This document shows, piece after piece, positions 43,748-53,260 of a DNA stretch of 64,000 bases. The stretch is from Mesosutterella porci. GTDB lineage: Bacteria > Pseudomonadota > Gammaproteobacteria > Burkholderiales > Burkholderiaceae_F. The stretch is taken from NCBI RefSeq assembly GCF_022134585.1, contig NZ_JAKNCT010000003.1, forward strand, positions 62,001-126,000. The letters are read 5' to 3'. The notes under the pieces are model-generated. The model saw only the letters and a program-made list of their open reading frames with translations. It had not been told where the DNA came from and made no database searches. Within the stretch, counting starts at the first letter, position 1, and every line of letters starts with the position of its first letter. Position numbers and translations under genes: made by a program.

Positions 43748-44866
43748 ATGGATATCCGGCTCGAGCCCAAGGACGCCCGCGACGCCTACAGCACCCCCAT
43801 CGTCCAGCAGACCGCCTTCTGGTCCGGCGTGAAGCGCCGCCTCGGGATACGCTCGAGGGCCTTCGAGTATTCGGTGCGCAACAGCGACCTCTACTGCGGC
43901 GTCGGGGGCTACTCGCGCACGAACGCCGACTTCATCATGTTCTACCAGTTCGTGAACCGGGAAGACTACATCGCGTATCTGCCCTACGGCCCCGAGGTCG
44001 AGCCCTCGGAAGAGCGCCAGGGCGCTTTCCTCGAGGAGCTCTCCGAGCAGCTGCGCCCGCACCTTGGCCCGCACTGCATCGGCATCCGCTACGACCTCAA
44101 CTGGCGCTCCCACTGGTGCCGCGAGGAGGACTTCGACAGCGAAGGGCTCTGGCGCGGAGCCCCGAAAAGGGAGTTCCAGGAGATGCAGCTCAATTTCTCC
44201 ACCCGGAACTGGAACCTGCGCAAGTCCAGCACCAACGTGCTGCCCGCGGATACCATCCTGCTCGATCTGAACGAGCCCGAGGAGGTGATCCTCGGGCGCA
44301 TGAAGCCCAAGACCCGCTACAACATCCGCCTCGCGCTCAAAAAAGGAATCGAGGTGAGGGACATGGGCGCGAAGGCACTCCCCCTCTGGTACGGGCTGTA
44401 TCGGGAAACCGCCCTGCGCAACGGCCTGCACCTGAGCCCGATCCGCTGCTTCCAGTCCGTGGTGGCGGCCAAGCTCGACAATGTCGATCCCAGCGTCACG
44501 GTGAAGCTGCTGGTCTCCTATGCAGGCGAGCTGCCGCTGGCGGCCATGTTCCTCGTCCTTTCGGCCGGCCGCGCGACCTACCTCTACGGAGCCTCGTCCT
44601 CGCTGCACCGTGAGCTCATGCCCACCTACGCGCTCCAGTGGCAGGCGATCCGGATGGCGAAGACCTGCCGCTGCAGCGAGTATGATCTTTTCGGCGTCGC
44701 CCCGAACCCCGCCCCCTCGCATCCGATGTACGGGCTGCTGCGCTTCAAGCAGGGATTCGGGGGATCGGTCTTTCACCAGCTCGGCTGCTGGGACTATCCG
44801 CTGCAGCCGGAGAAATACGCCGCGCTCTCAGCCCTGGAATTAAGCTCTCCGGGCTATTACGCCTGA
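43748..44866 (+). CDS. FemAB-like (GNAT fold) peptidyltransferase-type protein
   Basis: The 372-residue protein resembles lipid II:glycine glycyltransferase/FemX proteins, with twin GNAT-like domains. Notable segments are YSTPIVQQTAFWSGVKRRLG (N-terminal domain), LDLNEPEEVILGRMKPKTRYNIRLALKKG (in pieces) and YGASSSLHRELMPTYALQWQAIRMAK, followed by YDLFGVAPNPAPSHPMYGLLRFKQGFGG. The family adds amino acids to peptidoglycan stem peptides from aminoacyl-tRNA. In Gram-negatives the role is less clear. It is preceded by an unusual structured leader. Confidence 0.8.
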   Translation: MDIRLEPKDARDAYSTPIVQQTAFWSGVKRRLGIRSRAFEYSVRNSDLYCGVGGYSRTNADFIMFYQFVNREDYIAYLPYGPEVEPSEERQGAFLEELSEQLRPHLGPHCIGIRYDLNWRSHWCREEDFDSEGLWRGAPKREFQEMQLNFSTRNWNLRKSSTNVLPADTILLDLNEPEEVILGRMKPKTRYNIRLALKKGIEVRDMGAKALPLWYGLYRETALRNGLHLSPIRCFQSVVAAKLDNVDPSVTVKLLVSYAGELPLAAMFLVLSAGRATYLYGASSSLHRELMPTYALQWQAIRMAKTCRCSEYDLFGVAPNPAPSHPMYGLLRFKQGFGGSVFHQLGCWDYPLQPEKYAALSALELSSPGYYA

Positions 44867-44888
44867 GGCCTGCGGGAGCACGCGGGCA

Positions 44889-44927
44889 TAAAAAAATCCC
44901 GGACAGGAAGGAGAGAACCTGTCCGGG
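44889..44927 (-). terminator. Strong hairpin with T tract only on the minus strand
   Basis: CCCGGACAGG/CCTGTCCGGG form a perfect 10-bp stem. The A run on the plus strand (44889-44896) makes a T tract on the minus strand, yet both flanking genes are on the plus strand. It may still act after the FemAB-like gene as a stable 3' hairpin. The rest of 44867-45161 holds no convincing ORF. Confidence 0.55.
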
Positions 44928-45161
44928 CAGCTTCAACAACTCTGTGAGCTGCCTCATATATTACTGATATTGCGATGAAAATCGATACGCTTAACGGATG
45001 CGGTGTGATCCGTCGGTTGGCTGATTCAGGCATCATCCATTGGATCAGCGGATCCGCGGGCGGCCCGGATTCAGGGGCTTCACGGCCGCCGGCCGCATCG
45101 GCCCGGAGGCCCTTATGATTTTGATCCACATCAATCCTTGTCTCTCCCCGGAACTTCGAAC

Positions 45162-46436
<1,275 letters not shown>

Positions 46437-46451
46437 GAGCCGCGCCCCGGA

Positions 46452-46487
46452 GAAAAAATAAAGGGGAGGCAGTCTAGCCGCCTCCCC
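46452..46487 (-). terminator. Terminator of the hydrogenase operon
   Basis: GGGGAGGC/GCCTCCCC (46463-46487). On the minus strand it is followed by TTTATTTTTT. It lies just past the hydrogenase stop. Confidence 0.85.
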
Positions 46488-46503
46488 CTCATCTGTCCGG
46501 CCC

Positions 46504-48306
46504 TCAGCCGAGCTTCACCTTCTTCCAGATCTCCGTGATGGTCTCGGTGGGCGGGTCCTTCTTCCTGTTGCGGTAGACCGTGTGCAGCAGCTCGTGCGCG
46601 ACCTCGCTGCCCGGCTCGCCCAGATACTGGTCATAGAGCCGGATGACGTCCGGGTTCTCGTGGCTGCGGCGCAGCTTCCTGTGCTGGTCGATCTTATAGA
46701 TCGAGGCCATCCTCGCCTTCGAGCGCGACAGGTAGCTGTTCTTGATGCGGATCGTGCCGCCCCCGTCGATGCAGCCGCCGGGGCAGGCCATCACTTCGAG
46801 GAACTTGTAGTCCGCGCGGCCCGAGTCGATGTCGGAAAGCACCTTCTCGGCGTTGCGCAGTCCGTGCACCACGGCGACCTTCACCGAGCCGAACTTCCCG
46901 AGGTCGACCTTCGCCTCCTTGACCGCTTCCATGCCGCGCACCGGGATGAAGTCGACCGAGTCGAGCTCCCTGCCGTTCACCTTGCGGTAGACGGTGCGGA
47001 GCGCAGCCTCCATGACCCCGCCGGTCGTCCCGAAGATCGCGCCCGCGCCCGTGTTCTGGGACATGAAGGGCGAGTCAAAGGGCGTAGAGGGCAGCCGGTC
47101 GAGCCGGATGCCGTGCTGGAAGAGAAGCCTCGCGAACTCGCGCACCGTGAGCACGAGATCGGTGTCGGGCATGCCGTTGCGGGAGAGCTGCGGGCGCGCG
47201 GCCTCGTCTTTCTTCGCCGTGCAGGGCATGATCGAGATGAAGCGCAGCTTCTCCGGATCAAGCCCGTGCTCGCGTGCGAACCAGGTCTTTGCCAGCGCGC
47301 CGAAAATCCCCTGGGGCGAGCGCGTCGTCGAAAGATTCTGCCGGAACTCCGGATGGTGCTTCTCGACGTAGTTCACCCAGCCCGAGCAGCACGAGGTCAT
47401 CATCGGCAGCTGTCCGCCGGAGCTCAGACGCTCGATGAACTCGGTCCCCTCCTCCATGATCGTCACGTCGGCCGCCCAGTTGATGTCGCAGACGTAGTCG
47501 GCCCCGAGCCGCTTGATCGCCGTCACCATCTGCCCCTCGGTATTCGCCCCGGGGTCCATCCCGAAGGCGTCGCCCACGGTCACGCGGGCTGCCGGCGCGA
47601 AGGCGACCACCGTCTTGATCTCCGGGTCCTCGAACCAGTCGATCGCGGTCTCGCCCTGGTCGTGCTCACCCAGAGCACCGGTGGGGCAGACCATCGTGCA
47701 CTGGCCGCACTGCACGCAGTAGGGGCTTTCCGCCCAGGTCTTCGCGTGCGCGATTCCCACGCCGCAGTGCGTGCTGATGTCGTCGATCGTGAGGGCGGAG
47801 ATGCCCTGCACCTGGCGGCAGACCTCGACGCAGCGCCCGCAGCGGATGCATTTGTTCACATCGCGCAGCAGCCCGTTTTGCGTGAGGTCGAAGGGCCGCG
47901 GCGTCGTGAAGCGCCCGTTGCAGGTGTTGTGCTTGAGGCCCACGTACATGGCGACGTCCTGCAGCTCGCAGTTGCCGTAGCGCACGCAGCTCGCGCAGTC
48001 CTGGTCGTGGTCGGCGAAGATCCAGGCCATCTGCAGGCGCTGCATGCGCCGCACGCGCCTCGTGCGCGTCATGACCCGCATGCCCTCGAGCATCGGGGTG
48101 GTGCAGGAGGTCACCACGCGGGTGCCGCCCGGGGCGCTCTTGTCCTCGATTTCGACCAGGCAGACCCGGCAGGTGCCGGGCGTGTGGTTAAGGGGCAGAA
48201 AGGCGCAGAGCGTCGGAATGAAAATGCCGGCCTTCTTCGCCACCTGGAGGATGGACTCGCCCTCCGTGAATTCGACTTCCTGATTGTTGATCCAGGCCTT
48301 CATCAT
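46504..48306 (-). CDS. [FeFe] hydrogenase catalytic subunit, HndD/HydA type
   Basis: This 600-residue iron-sulfur enzyme uses or makes H2. Domain order: an N-terminal [2Fe-2S] domain (CRVCLVE), a His/Cys cluster motif (HDQDCASCVRYGNC), two [4Fe-4S] ferredoxin motifs (CIRCGRCVEVC; CVQCGQCTMVCP), then the H domain with L1 TSCCSGWVNY, L2 MPCTAKKDEA and L3 EVMACPGGCIDGGG. All four H-cluster cysteines are present; Ser replaces the common Pro in L1. The C-terminal helical domain is complete. Its ATG overlaps the stop of the diaphorase gene (ATGA), so they are coupled. No HydE, HydF or HydG maturation genes are in the window. Confidence 0.93.
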   Translation of the reverse strand: MMKAWINNQEVEFTEGESILQVAKKAGIFIPTLCAFLPLNHTPGTCRVCLVEIEDKSAPGGTRVVTSCTTPMLEGMRVMTRTRRVRRMQRLQMAWIFADHDQDCASCVRYGNCELQDVAMYVGLKHNTCNGRFTTPRPFDLTQNGLLRDVNKCIRCGRCVEVCRQVQGISALTIDDISTHCGVGIAHAKTWAESPYCVQCGQCTMVCPTGALGEHDQGETAIDWFEDPEIKTVVAFAPAARVTVGDAFGMDPGANTEGQMVTAIKRLGADYVCDINWAADVTIMEEGTEFIERLSSGGQLPMMTSCCSGWVNYVEKHHPEFRQNLSTTRSPQGIFGALAKTWFAREHGLDPEKLRFISIMPCTAKKDEAARPQLSRNGMPDTDLVLTVREFARLLFQHGIRLDRLPSTPFDSPFMSQNTGAGAIFGTTGGVMEAALRTVYRKVNGRELDSVDFIPVRGMEAVKEAKVDLGKFGSVKVAVVHGLRNAEKVLSDIDSGRADYKFLEVMACPGGCIDGGGTIRIKNSYLSRSKARMASIYKIDQHRKLRRSHENPDVIRLYDQYLGEPGSEVAHELLHTVYRNRKKDPPTETITEIWKKVKLG

Positions 48307-50318
48307 TTCATCTCCGTTTCGGGCTTCCTGCGATAGAGCCGGTCGGTGTCGTTGCCGGGAATGGGCCGGGGCGTCACCACGGCGTACATCCTGTAGCAGC
48401 GCATGCAGCGCTCGGCCTCGTGTTCGGCCGCCTCCGTGGAGATCGTAAGGTCGACCTCGCGGAAATTGTTGCGCTCAGAGACCGGGATGTGCGGCGTCTC
48501 GACCCGCGGGCGCTTGAGGATCCGCGTGTAGTCCGCGCCGTCGTCAAGCAGCCTGCAGTCGTGGATGATCTCGCCCATGCGCGTGCGGGGCGTGAAGCCC
48601 ACGGAGCCGCGCGAGAGATACTCGTCGATGCTGTTGGCGGCCATCTGCCCCTTGGCGAGGCCCTCGATCAGGATCGTGGGGCCGCTCGCGCAGTCCCCGC
48701 CCGCGAACACGCCCGGGCGGCTCGTCGCGAGGGCGGAGTTCACGGAAATGTTTCCGCGGCGGTCGAGCAGCACGCCGTCAGCCTCGGAAAGCACGTTGCG
48801 CTCAACCTTCTGCCCGATTGCGGCGATGAGTGTCGAGCAGCTCACGTCGTACTCGCTGCCCTCGATCGGCTTGACGCCGCGGCGGCCGCGCGCGTCGCGC
48901 TCCGTCTGGCGCATGCGGGTAAGCTTCACGCCCGTCACATGCCCGTCCTCGGAAAGGATGGAGACGGGGTTGGTGAGGAAATGGAATTCAATCCCCTCTT
49001 CGCGCGCCGCCTCGATTTCGTCCGGGTCGGCGCTCGCGTCCTGCTCGGTGCGGCGGTAGACCACATGGACCTTGCCGGTGGCGATGCGGCGCGCGGTGCG
49101 GCAGCAGTCCATCGCCACGTTGCCGCAGCCCACGACCACCACGTCGCCGTCGATCCTCGGCAGAATCCCGTCGGCCACCTTGGTCTCGATGTCGAGCAGG
49201 AAGTCAATGCCGTTCCTGTAGCCCTTCATGCTGGTGTCCTCGCCCGGCAGTCCCAGGTAAGCGCCCTCGGCGCACCCGATGCCGAGAAAGACCGCCCCGT
49301 AGCCGTCATCAAAGAGGCTCGAGACGGTGAAGTCGCGCCCGAGCCTCTGTCCGAAGTGCCAGACCCCGCCCAGCTCGCCGATCGCGTCGGTCTCCTTCTG
49401 CAGCACGCCCTTGGGCAGCCGGTAGGGCGGTATGCCGCGGAGAGCCATGCCGCCCGCCTGCCGGTCCTTGTCGAAGATGTCCACCGGATAGCCCATCATG
49501 AGCAGGTGGTAGGCGCAGTTCAGGCCCGCGGGCCCGGCCCCCACCACTGCGACCCGGGCCTTCGTGTAGTCGGTCATCGGGTCCATGCCCTTGAAAAGCT
49601 CGGAAATGGGCATTCCCGAGTGGTCGGAGATATAGCGCTTAATCTCCTTGATGGCCACCGGGGCGTCGACGGCGTTCCTGTTGCAGGCCTTCTCGCAGGG
49701 CTTCACGCACACGCGCCCGCAGGTGGACACGAGCGGGTAGTGGTGCAGCAGCACCCCGGCCGCGAGTTCCGGATGCCCGTCGCGCACGTAGTCGATGTAG
49801 CGCGGAATGTTCACGTGGGCCGGGCAGGCCTCGATGCACTTCGCGGTCATCGTGAGATACATGTCGCCCTTCATCGGCTTGGCGGGCGCGAGCAGCCGAT
49901 CCTTGAAGAAGGTGAGCGCACCGATCATCGCCACGGCGGTGGTGCGGCCGATGCCGCACAGGCTCGTCTGCTCCATCTGCTCGGCAGACTCCAGGATGTG
50001 GTCCCAGTCGACCTCGGCGGCCCGCCCGGCGTGTGCATCCCGCAGCGCCATCTCGATCAGGATCGAGCCCGTGCGGCAGGGCGTGCAGCGTCCGCAGGAG
50101 ATCTCATGCACGTAGGAATAGTAGCGGGCGAGAATGCCGGCGAGGGACACCGACTCGTCAAAGACGAGAAAGCCAAAGTTGCTGATGAGGGCGTCGATCG
50201 GATTGCCGGGATTGAAGTTGTTGATTTTGTCAAGCGGCAGATCCTTCGGGGCGGCGTGCCCGCCCTGGGTGTTGTCGTACTTAACGCCCTTCCAGACTCC
50301 ATAGAGTATTTTTCGCAT
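48303..50318 (-). CDS. NuoF C-terminal-like/GltD-like fused flavin oxidoreductase
   Basis: This protein of about 671 residues fuses two modules. Residues 1-130 resemble the C-terminal part of NuoF/HndC (GNPIDALISNFG; the [4Fe-4S] motif CGRCTPCRTGS; SLCGIGR), without the FMN/NADH-binding half. From about 150 on it is a GltD-like NAD(P)H oxidoreductase: cysteine-rich TAKCIEACPAHVNIPRYID, CGRVCVKPCEKACNRN, FAD site VVGAGPAGLNCAYHL, NAD(P) site VVVGCGNVAMDCCRTA, and GVFAGGDCASGP. It probably links NAD(P)H or ferredoxin electrons to the hydrogenase. The start MRKILYG is chosen; upstream frame residues are low-complexity. It is first in the two-gene operon. Confidence 0.85.
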   Translation of the reverse strand: MRKILYGVWKGVKYDNTQGGHAAPKDLPLDKINNFNPGNPIDALISNFGFLVFDESVSLAGILARYYSYVHEISCGRCTPCRTGSILIEMALRDAHAGRAAEVDWDHILESAEQMEQTSLCGIGRTTAVAMIGALTFFKDRLLAPAKPMKGDMYLTMTAKCIEACPAHVNIPRYIDYVRDGHPELAAGVLLHHYPLVSTCGRVCVKPCEKACNRNAVDAPVAIKEIKRYISDHSGMPISELFKGMDPMTDYTKARVAVVGAGPAGLNCAYHLLMMGYPVDIFDKDRQAGGMALRGIPPYRLPKGVLQKETDAIGELGGVWHFGQRLGRDFTVSSLFDDGYGAVFLGIGCAEGAYLGLPGEDTSMKGYRNGIDFLLDIETKVADGILPRIDGDVVVVGCGNVAMDCCRTARRIATGKVHVVYRRTEQDASADPDEIEAAREEGIEFHFLTNPVSILSEDGHVTGVKLTRMRQTERDARGRRGVKPIEGSEYDVSCSTLIAAIGQKVERNVLSEADGVLLDRRGNISVNSALATSRPGVFAGGDCASGPTILIEGLAKGQMAANSIDEYLSRGSVGFTPRTRMGEIIHDCRLLDDGADYTRILKRPRVETPHIPVSERNNFREVDLTISTEAAEHEAERCMRCYRMYAVVTPRPIPGNDTDRLYRRKPETEMK

Positions 50319-50542
50319 GAAATTCAACTGGCCCGCGGCACGAGCGGCCGCCGGCCGGAACCCGCAGGGCCGCGCGCCCGGCCGCCCCGACGCAGCAAAA
50401 AAGGGGCGGCGCGGCCGCAAGCCGCGGGCGGGTGCGTCTCCTTCGGCACCCTTGTTTCCGGGGGTTGTCAGTATCCTTTCTTATTCTTCTTCACCTTCCG
50501 CGCGGAACGCGCCCCCGGGAAACGCGCGCGGTCATGCACACA

Positions 50543-50579
50543 AAAAACCCGGCGCCGCCGGAAGGCAGAGCCGAGTTTA
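50543..50579 (-). terminator. Terminator after the amino-acid ABC transporter operon
   Basis: On the minus strand AAACTCGGC pairs with GCCGGGTTT, followed by a T run (A6 at 50543-50548). It lies about 30 bp beyond the ATPase stop. Confidence 0.7.
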
Positions 50580-50606
50580 ACTTAAATAAAAGCCCGGGGC
50601 ACAGCC

Positions 50607-51341
50607 TCAGAGCACACGCTTGAGGAACCCCCGGGTGCGCTCTTCCTTCGGGTGCTCAAGAACCTCCTCTGGAGTGCCCTGCTCAACGATCACGCCGCCG
50701 TCCATGAAAATCACGTGGTCGGCGACCTCGCGGGCGAATCCGATCTCATGGGTGACCACGATCATCGTCATGCCTTCCTCGGCGAGCTTCTTCATCACCG
50801 AGAGCACCTCGCCCACGAGCTCGGGGTCGAGCGCCGAGGTGGGCTCGTCAAAGAGGATCGCATCGGGGTTCATTGCAAGCGCCCGGGCGATGCCGACGCG
50901 CTGCTGCTGCCCGCCCGAAAGGGTCACCGGATAGACATCGGCCTTCTCCTCGAGCCCCACGCGGCGCAGCATCTCCAGAGCCCTCGCGCGGGCCTCGGCC
51001 TTCGTGCGGTGCCCCACCACCATCTGGCCGAGCATCACGTTCTCGGCCACGGTCTTGTGGGGCCAGAGGTTGAAGCGCTGAAAGACCATGCCGAGGCGCT
51101 CGCGCACCTTGTTCATGTTCGTGCGCCTCGAGGTGATCTCCACGCCGTTCATCGTGATCGTGCCCTCGTCGGGATCCTCGAGTCCGTTGATGCAGCGCAG
51201 CATCGTCGACTTTCCCGAACCCGAGGGGCCGATCACCACGACCTTCTCGCCGCTGTGCACATCGAGGTCGATGCCCTTGAGCACGTCGAGCTTTCCGTAG
51301 CTCTTTTTCAGGCCGCGGATCGAAATCATCACGTCGCTCAT
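50607..51341 (-). CDS. Polar amino acid ABC transporter ATPase, GlnQ type
   Basis: The 244-residue ATP-binding subunit. Walker A is [12 protein letters not shown], the Q loop is [12 protein letters not shown], the signature is [16 protein letters not shown] and Walker B is [13 protein letters not shown], with the switch His in VVTHEIGFA. It closely resembles GlnQ/HisP proteins. Its ATG overlaps the permease stop (51338-51341), so the two are coupled. Last gene of the SBP-permease-ATPase operon. Confidence 0.94.
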   Translation of the reverse strand: MSDVMISIRGLKKSYGKLDVLKGIDLDVHSGEKVVVIGPSGSGKSTMLRCINGLEDPDEGTITMNGVEITSRRTNMNKVRERLGMVFQRFNLWPHKTVAENVMLGQMVVGHRTKAEARARALEMLRRVGLEEKADVYPVTLSGGQQQRVGIARALAMNPDAILFDEPTSALDPELVGEVLSVMKKLAEEGMTMIVVTHEIGFAREVADHVIFMDGGVIVEQGTPEEVLEHPKEERTRGFLKRVL

Positions 51342-52087
51342 TTCTGGTCTCCTCTGCCCATCCGGGCCTCAAGCACATGGATCAGCCAGGCCAGACCGAG
51401 CGTCATCACCCAGTACATGGCGGAAATCGTGAGGTACGGCTCCCAGTAGCGCGCCGAAGCGCCGGCCACCGTGCGGGCCGCGTAGGCGAGCTCGGTAAGG
51501 CCGATCGCCGACACGAGCGAGGAATCCTTGAGGATAGCAATGGCGTTGTTGCCCAGGGCAGGCAGCATCCGGCGGAAGGCCTGCGGCAGGACGATGTAGC
51601 GCATCGACTGCCAGTAAGTCATGCCCACCGAGCGGGCGGCCTCGGCCTGCCCCTTGTCGAGCGACTGGATGCCTGCACGGAAGACCTCCGACATGTAGGC
51701 TCCGGCGTTAAGTGAAATGGCGACGAAGCCCGCGATGAAGGCTCCGTACTCGCTCCTCAGCTCCCGGGCGAGATCGCCGCTCACCAGCAGCCCGTCGACC
51801 GGGTGGATGAACACCGGCATCACGGCGAAGTACATGAGGAAAATCTGGACGAAGAGCGGGGTCCCGCGGAAAAAGCTGACCCAGACCGTCACGGGCCATC
51901 GCACGCCGTAGTGCAGGATGCCTTTCCACGGAGCGTGCCGCGCCGAGGCCATGCGGGCCAGGCCGAGCAGCATGCCGAGAATCACGCCACAGAACACGCA
52001 GGCGAGCGTGAGCTTGATTGTCATACCGGCGCCTTCCTGGAAAAGGGGCCAGTATTCACCCACCACGTCAAATCTAAATGCAGTCAT
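51338..52087 (-). CDS. Polar amino acid ABC transporter permease, HisM/GlnP type
   Basis: The membrane subunit of about 249 residues has five hydrophobic segments. The inner-membrane loop is [32 protein letters not shown] (in shorter blocks), the EAA motif that contacts the ATPase. Other family segments are [16 protein letters not shown] and [23 protein letters not shown] chose ATG 52087 ([13 protein letters not shown]); six more codons are open upstream. It is coupled to the ATPase by ATGA overlap. Confidence 0.92.
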   Translation of the reverse strand: MTAFRFDVVGEYWPLFQEGAGMTIKLTLACVFCGVILGMLLGLARMASARHAPWKGILHYGVRWPVTVWVSFFRGTPLFVQIFLMYFAVMPVFIHPVDGLLVSGDLARELRSEYGAFIAGFVAISLNAGAYMSEVFRAGIQSLDKGQAEAARSVGMTYWQSMRYIVLPQAFRRMLPALGNNAIAILKDSSLVSAIGLTELAYAARTVAGASARYWEPYLTISAMYWVMTLGLAWLIHVLEARMGRGDQK

Positions 52088-52196
52088 TGAATGCCTATGG
52101 GACAAATGCGGGTTGAATGCCGGACGCTCCTGCCGTCCTTCGGGCCGCGCGCACCGCGGGGAAGGGGCGAGGGAAAGCGGGCTCCCGGCAAAATCA

Positions 52197-52233
52197 GCCC
52201 CGGCGGAGTCTCTGCGTCAACTCGGGCCGGGGC
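52197..52233 (-). promoter_or_regulatory. Intercistronic hairpin between binding-protein and permease genes
   Basis: GCCCCGGC/GCCGGGGC form a perfect 8-bp stem with a 21-nt loop, about 25 bp past the binding-protein stop. A second small stem (GCTGC/GCAGC) precedes it. Such hairpins raise expression of the first gene by stabilising its mRNA or partly terminating. Confidence 0.6.
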
Positions 52234-52258
52234 CTCGCTGCAGCTTTGCAGCAGCCTC

Positions 52259-53038
52259 TTACTTGGTCGGCAGCTTCGGCACAGGGGCCTTGGCGCCGAA
52301 CCACTTGTGGTAGACCTTCGCGTAGGCGCCGGACTTGATCACCTTCTTCAGGCCTTCGTTCACATCCTTGAGGACCTTGGTGTTGCCCTTCCTCACGCCG
52401 ATGCCGAAGTACTGATCCTCGAAGGACGGGTCGCGGACCATGTTGAAGTGCTTGGAGGGATTCTGCTGGGCGTAATACGCGAACACGCCCACGTCGCCCA
52501 CGGCGGCGTCAACGCCGCCGGCGTTGAGCTCCTCGAGCGCAAGCGGCGTGTTGTCAAAGCGCTTGATCGAGGTGCTCGCCTTGCCGAACATCTTGCTGCA
52601 GGCGATGTCGCCCGCGGAGTTGGCCACCACGGACACCTTCTTGCCCTTCAGGTCGGCCAGCCCCTTCACCTTGACGTTCTTCTGCGTGAGGATGAGCTGG
52701 TGGGCAGCGAAGTACGGGGCGGAGAAGTCGATCGTCTCCTTGCGCTGCGGAGTGATCGTGATGCCGCTGATGATGAAGTCGCGGTCGCCGTTCTTGAGCG
52801 ACTCGAAGATCACGCCCCAGGCGGTGTTCACGAACTTCACCTTGAAGCCCTGGGCCTTGGCGATTTCCTTGACGAGGTCGATGTCAAAGCCGACGAGTTC
52901 CTTTTTCGCATTCTGGAATTCGAACGGACGATAGGTGGCGCCGGTGCCAACCGTGTATTCAACGGCCGCCGCATAGGCCTGGCCGGCGGTCATGGCGGCC
53001 ACAGCAGCGGCCGCGATGAGGAAGCGCTTGAGAACCAT
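52259..53038 (-). CDS. Polar amino acid ABC transporter periplasmic binding protein
   Basis: The protein of about 259 residues has a signal peptide (MVLKRFLIAAAAVAAMTAGQAYA) and a class-3 family fold: YTVGTGATYRPFEFQN, GFDIDLVKEIAK, GDRDFIISGITITPQRKETIDFS in parts, and GVDAAVGDVGVFAYYA. It is GlnH/HisJ-like; the ligand cannot be fixed. The start is the ATG at 53038. It is first in the operon and separated from the permease by 171 bp holding a strong hairpin, consistent with its higher expression. Confidence 0.92.
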   Translation of the reverse strand: MVLKRFLIAAAAVAAMTAGQAYAAAVEYTVGTGATYRPFEFQNAKKELVGFDIDLVKEIAKAQGFKVKFVNTAWGVIFESLKNGDRDFIISGITITPQRKETIDFSAPYFAAHQLILTQKNVKVKGLADLKGKKVSVVANSAGDIACSKMFGKASTSIKRFDNTPLALEELNAGGVDAAVGDVGVFAYYAQQNPSKHFNMVRDPSFEDQYFGIGVRKGNTKVLKDVNEGLKKVIKSGAYAKVYHKWFGAKAPVPKLPTK

Positions 53039-53260
53039 AGAGGAACTCTCCCTTTGGATTGAATCGGAAGCGTGAGGCGACCTGCCGGAGGCCCCGCCGC
53101 TCACAGTTAAAAATTTGAAACTGCGACATTATCCACCAAAAGCCCGCGGAAAAAAATCCCAATCCCCTTTTTTCCCCAAAAAAGATTCAGAGGCTCCGGG
53201 GACCTTCCGGGGAGAGGCGGCCCTGCGCTCCTCCCCCTGGCTTTTGGAGCAGGCGCTCTT

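Noticed and set aside
44867-45161. ArsR operator before arsB
   Set aside because: Only loose AT-rich symmetry is visible and no arsR gene is nearby.
46582-48336. Long plus-strand ORF (584 codons) opposite the hydrogenase gene
   Set aside because: It is the antisense shadow of a GC-rich gene: His/Arg/Ala-rich, without domains or a ribosome-binding site. Similar shadows at 48420-50585, 56492-58102 and 38756-40591 were rejected for the same reason.
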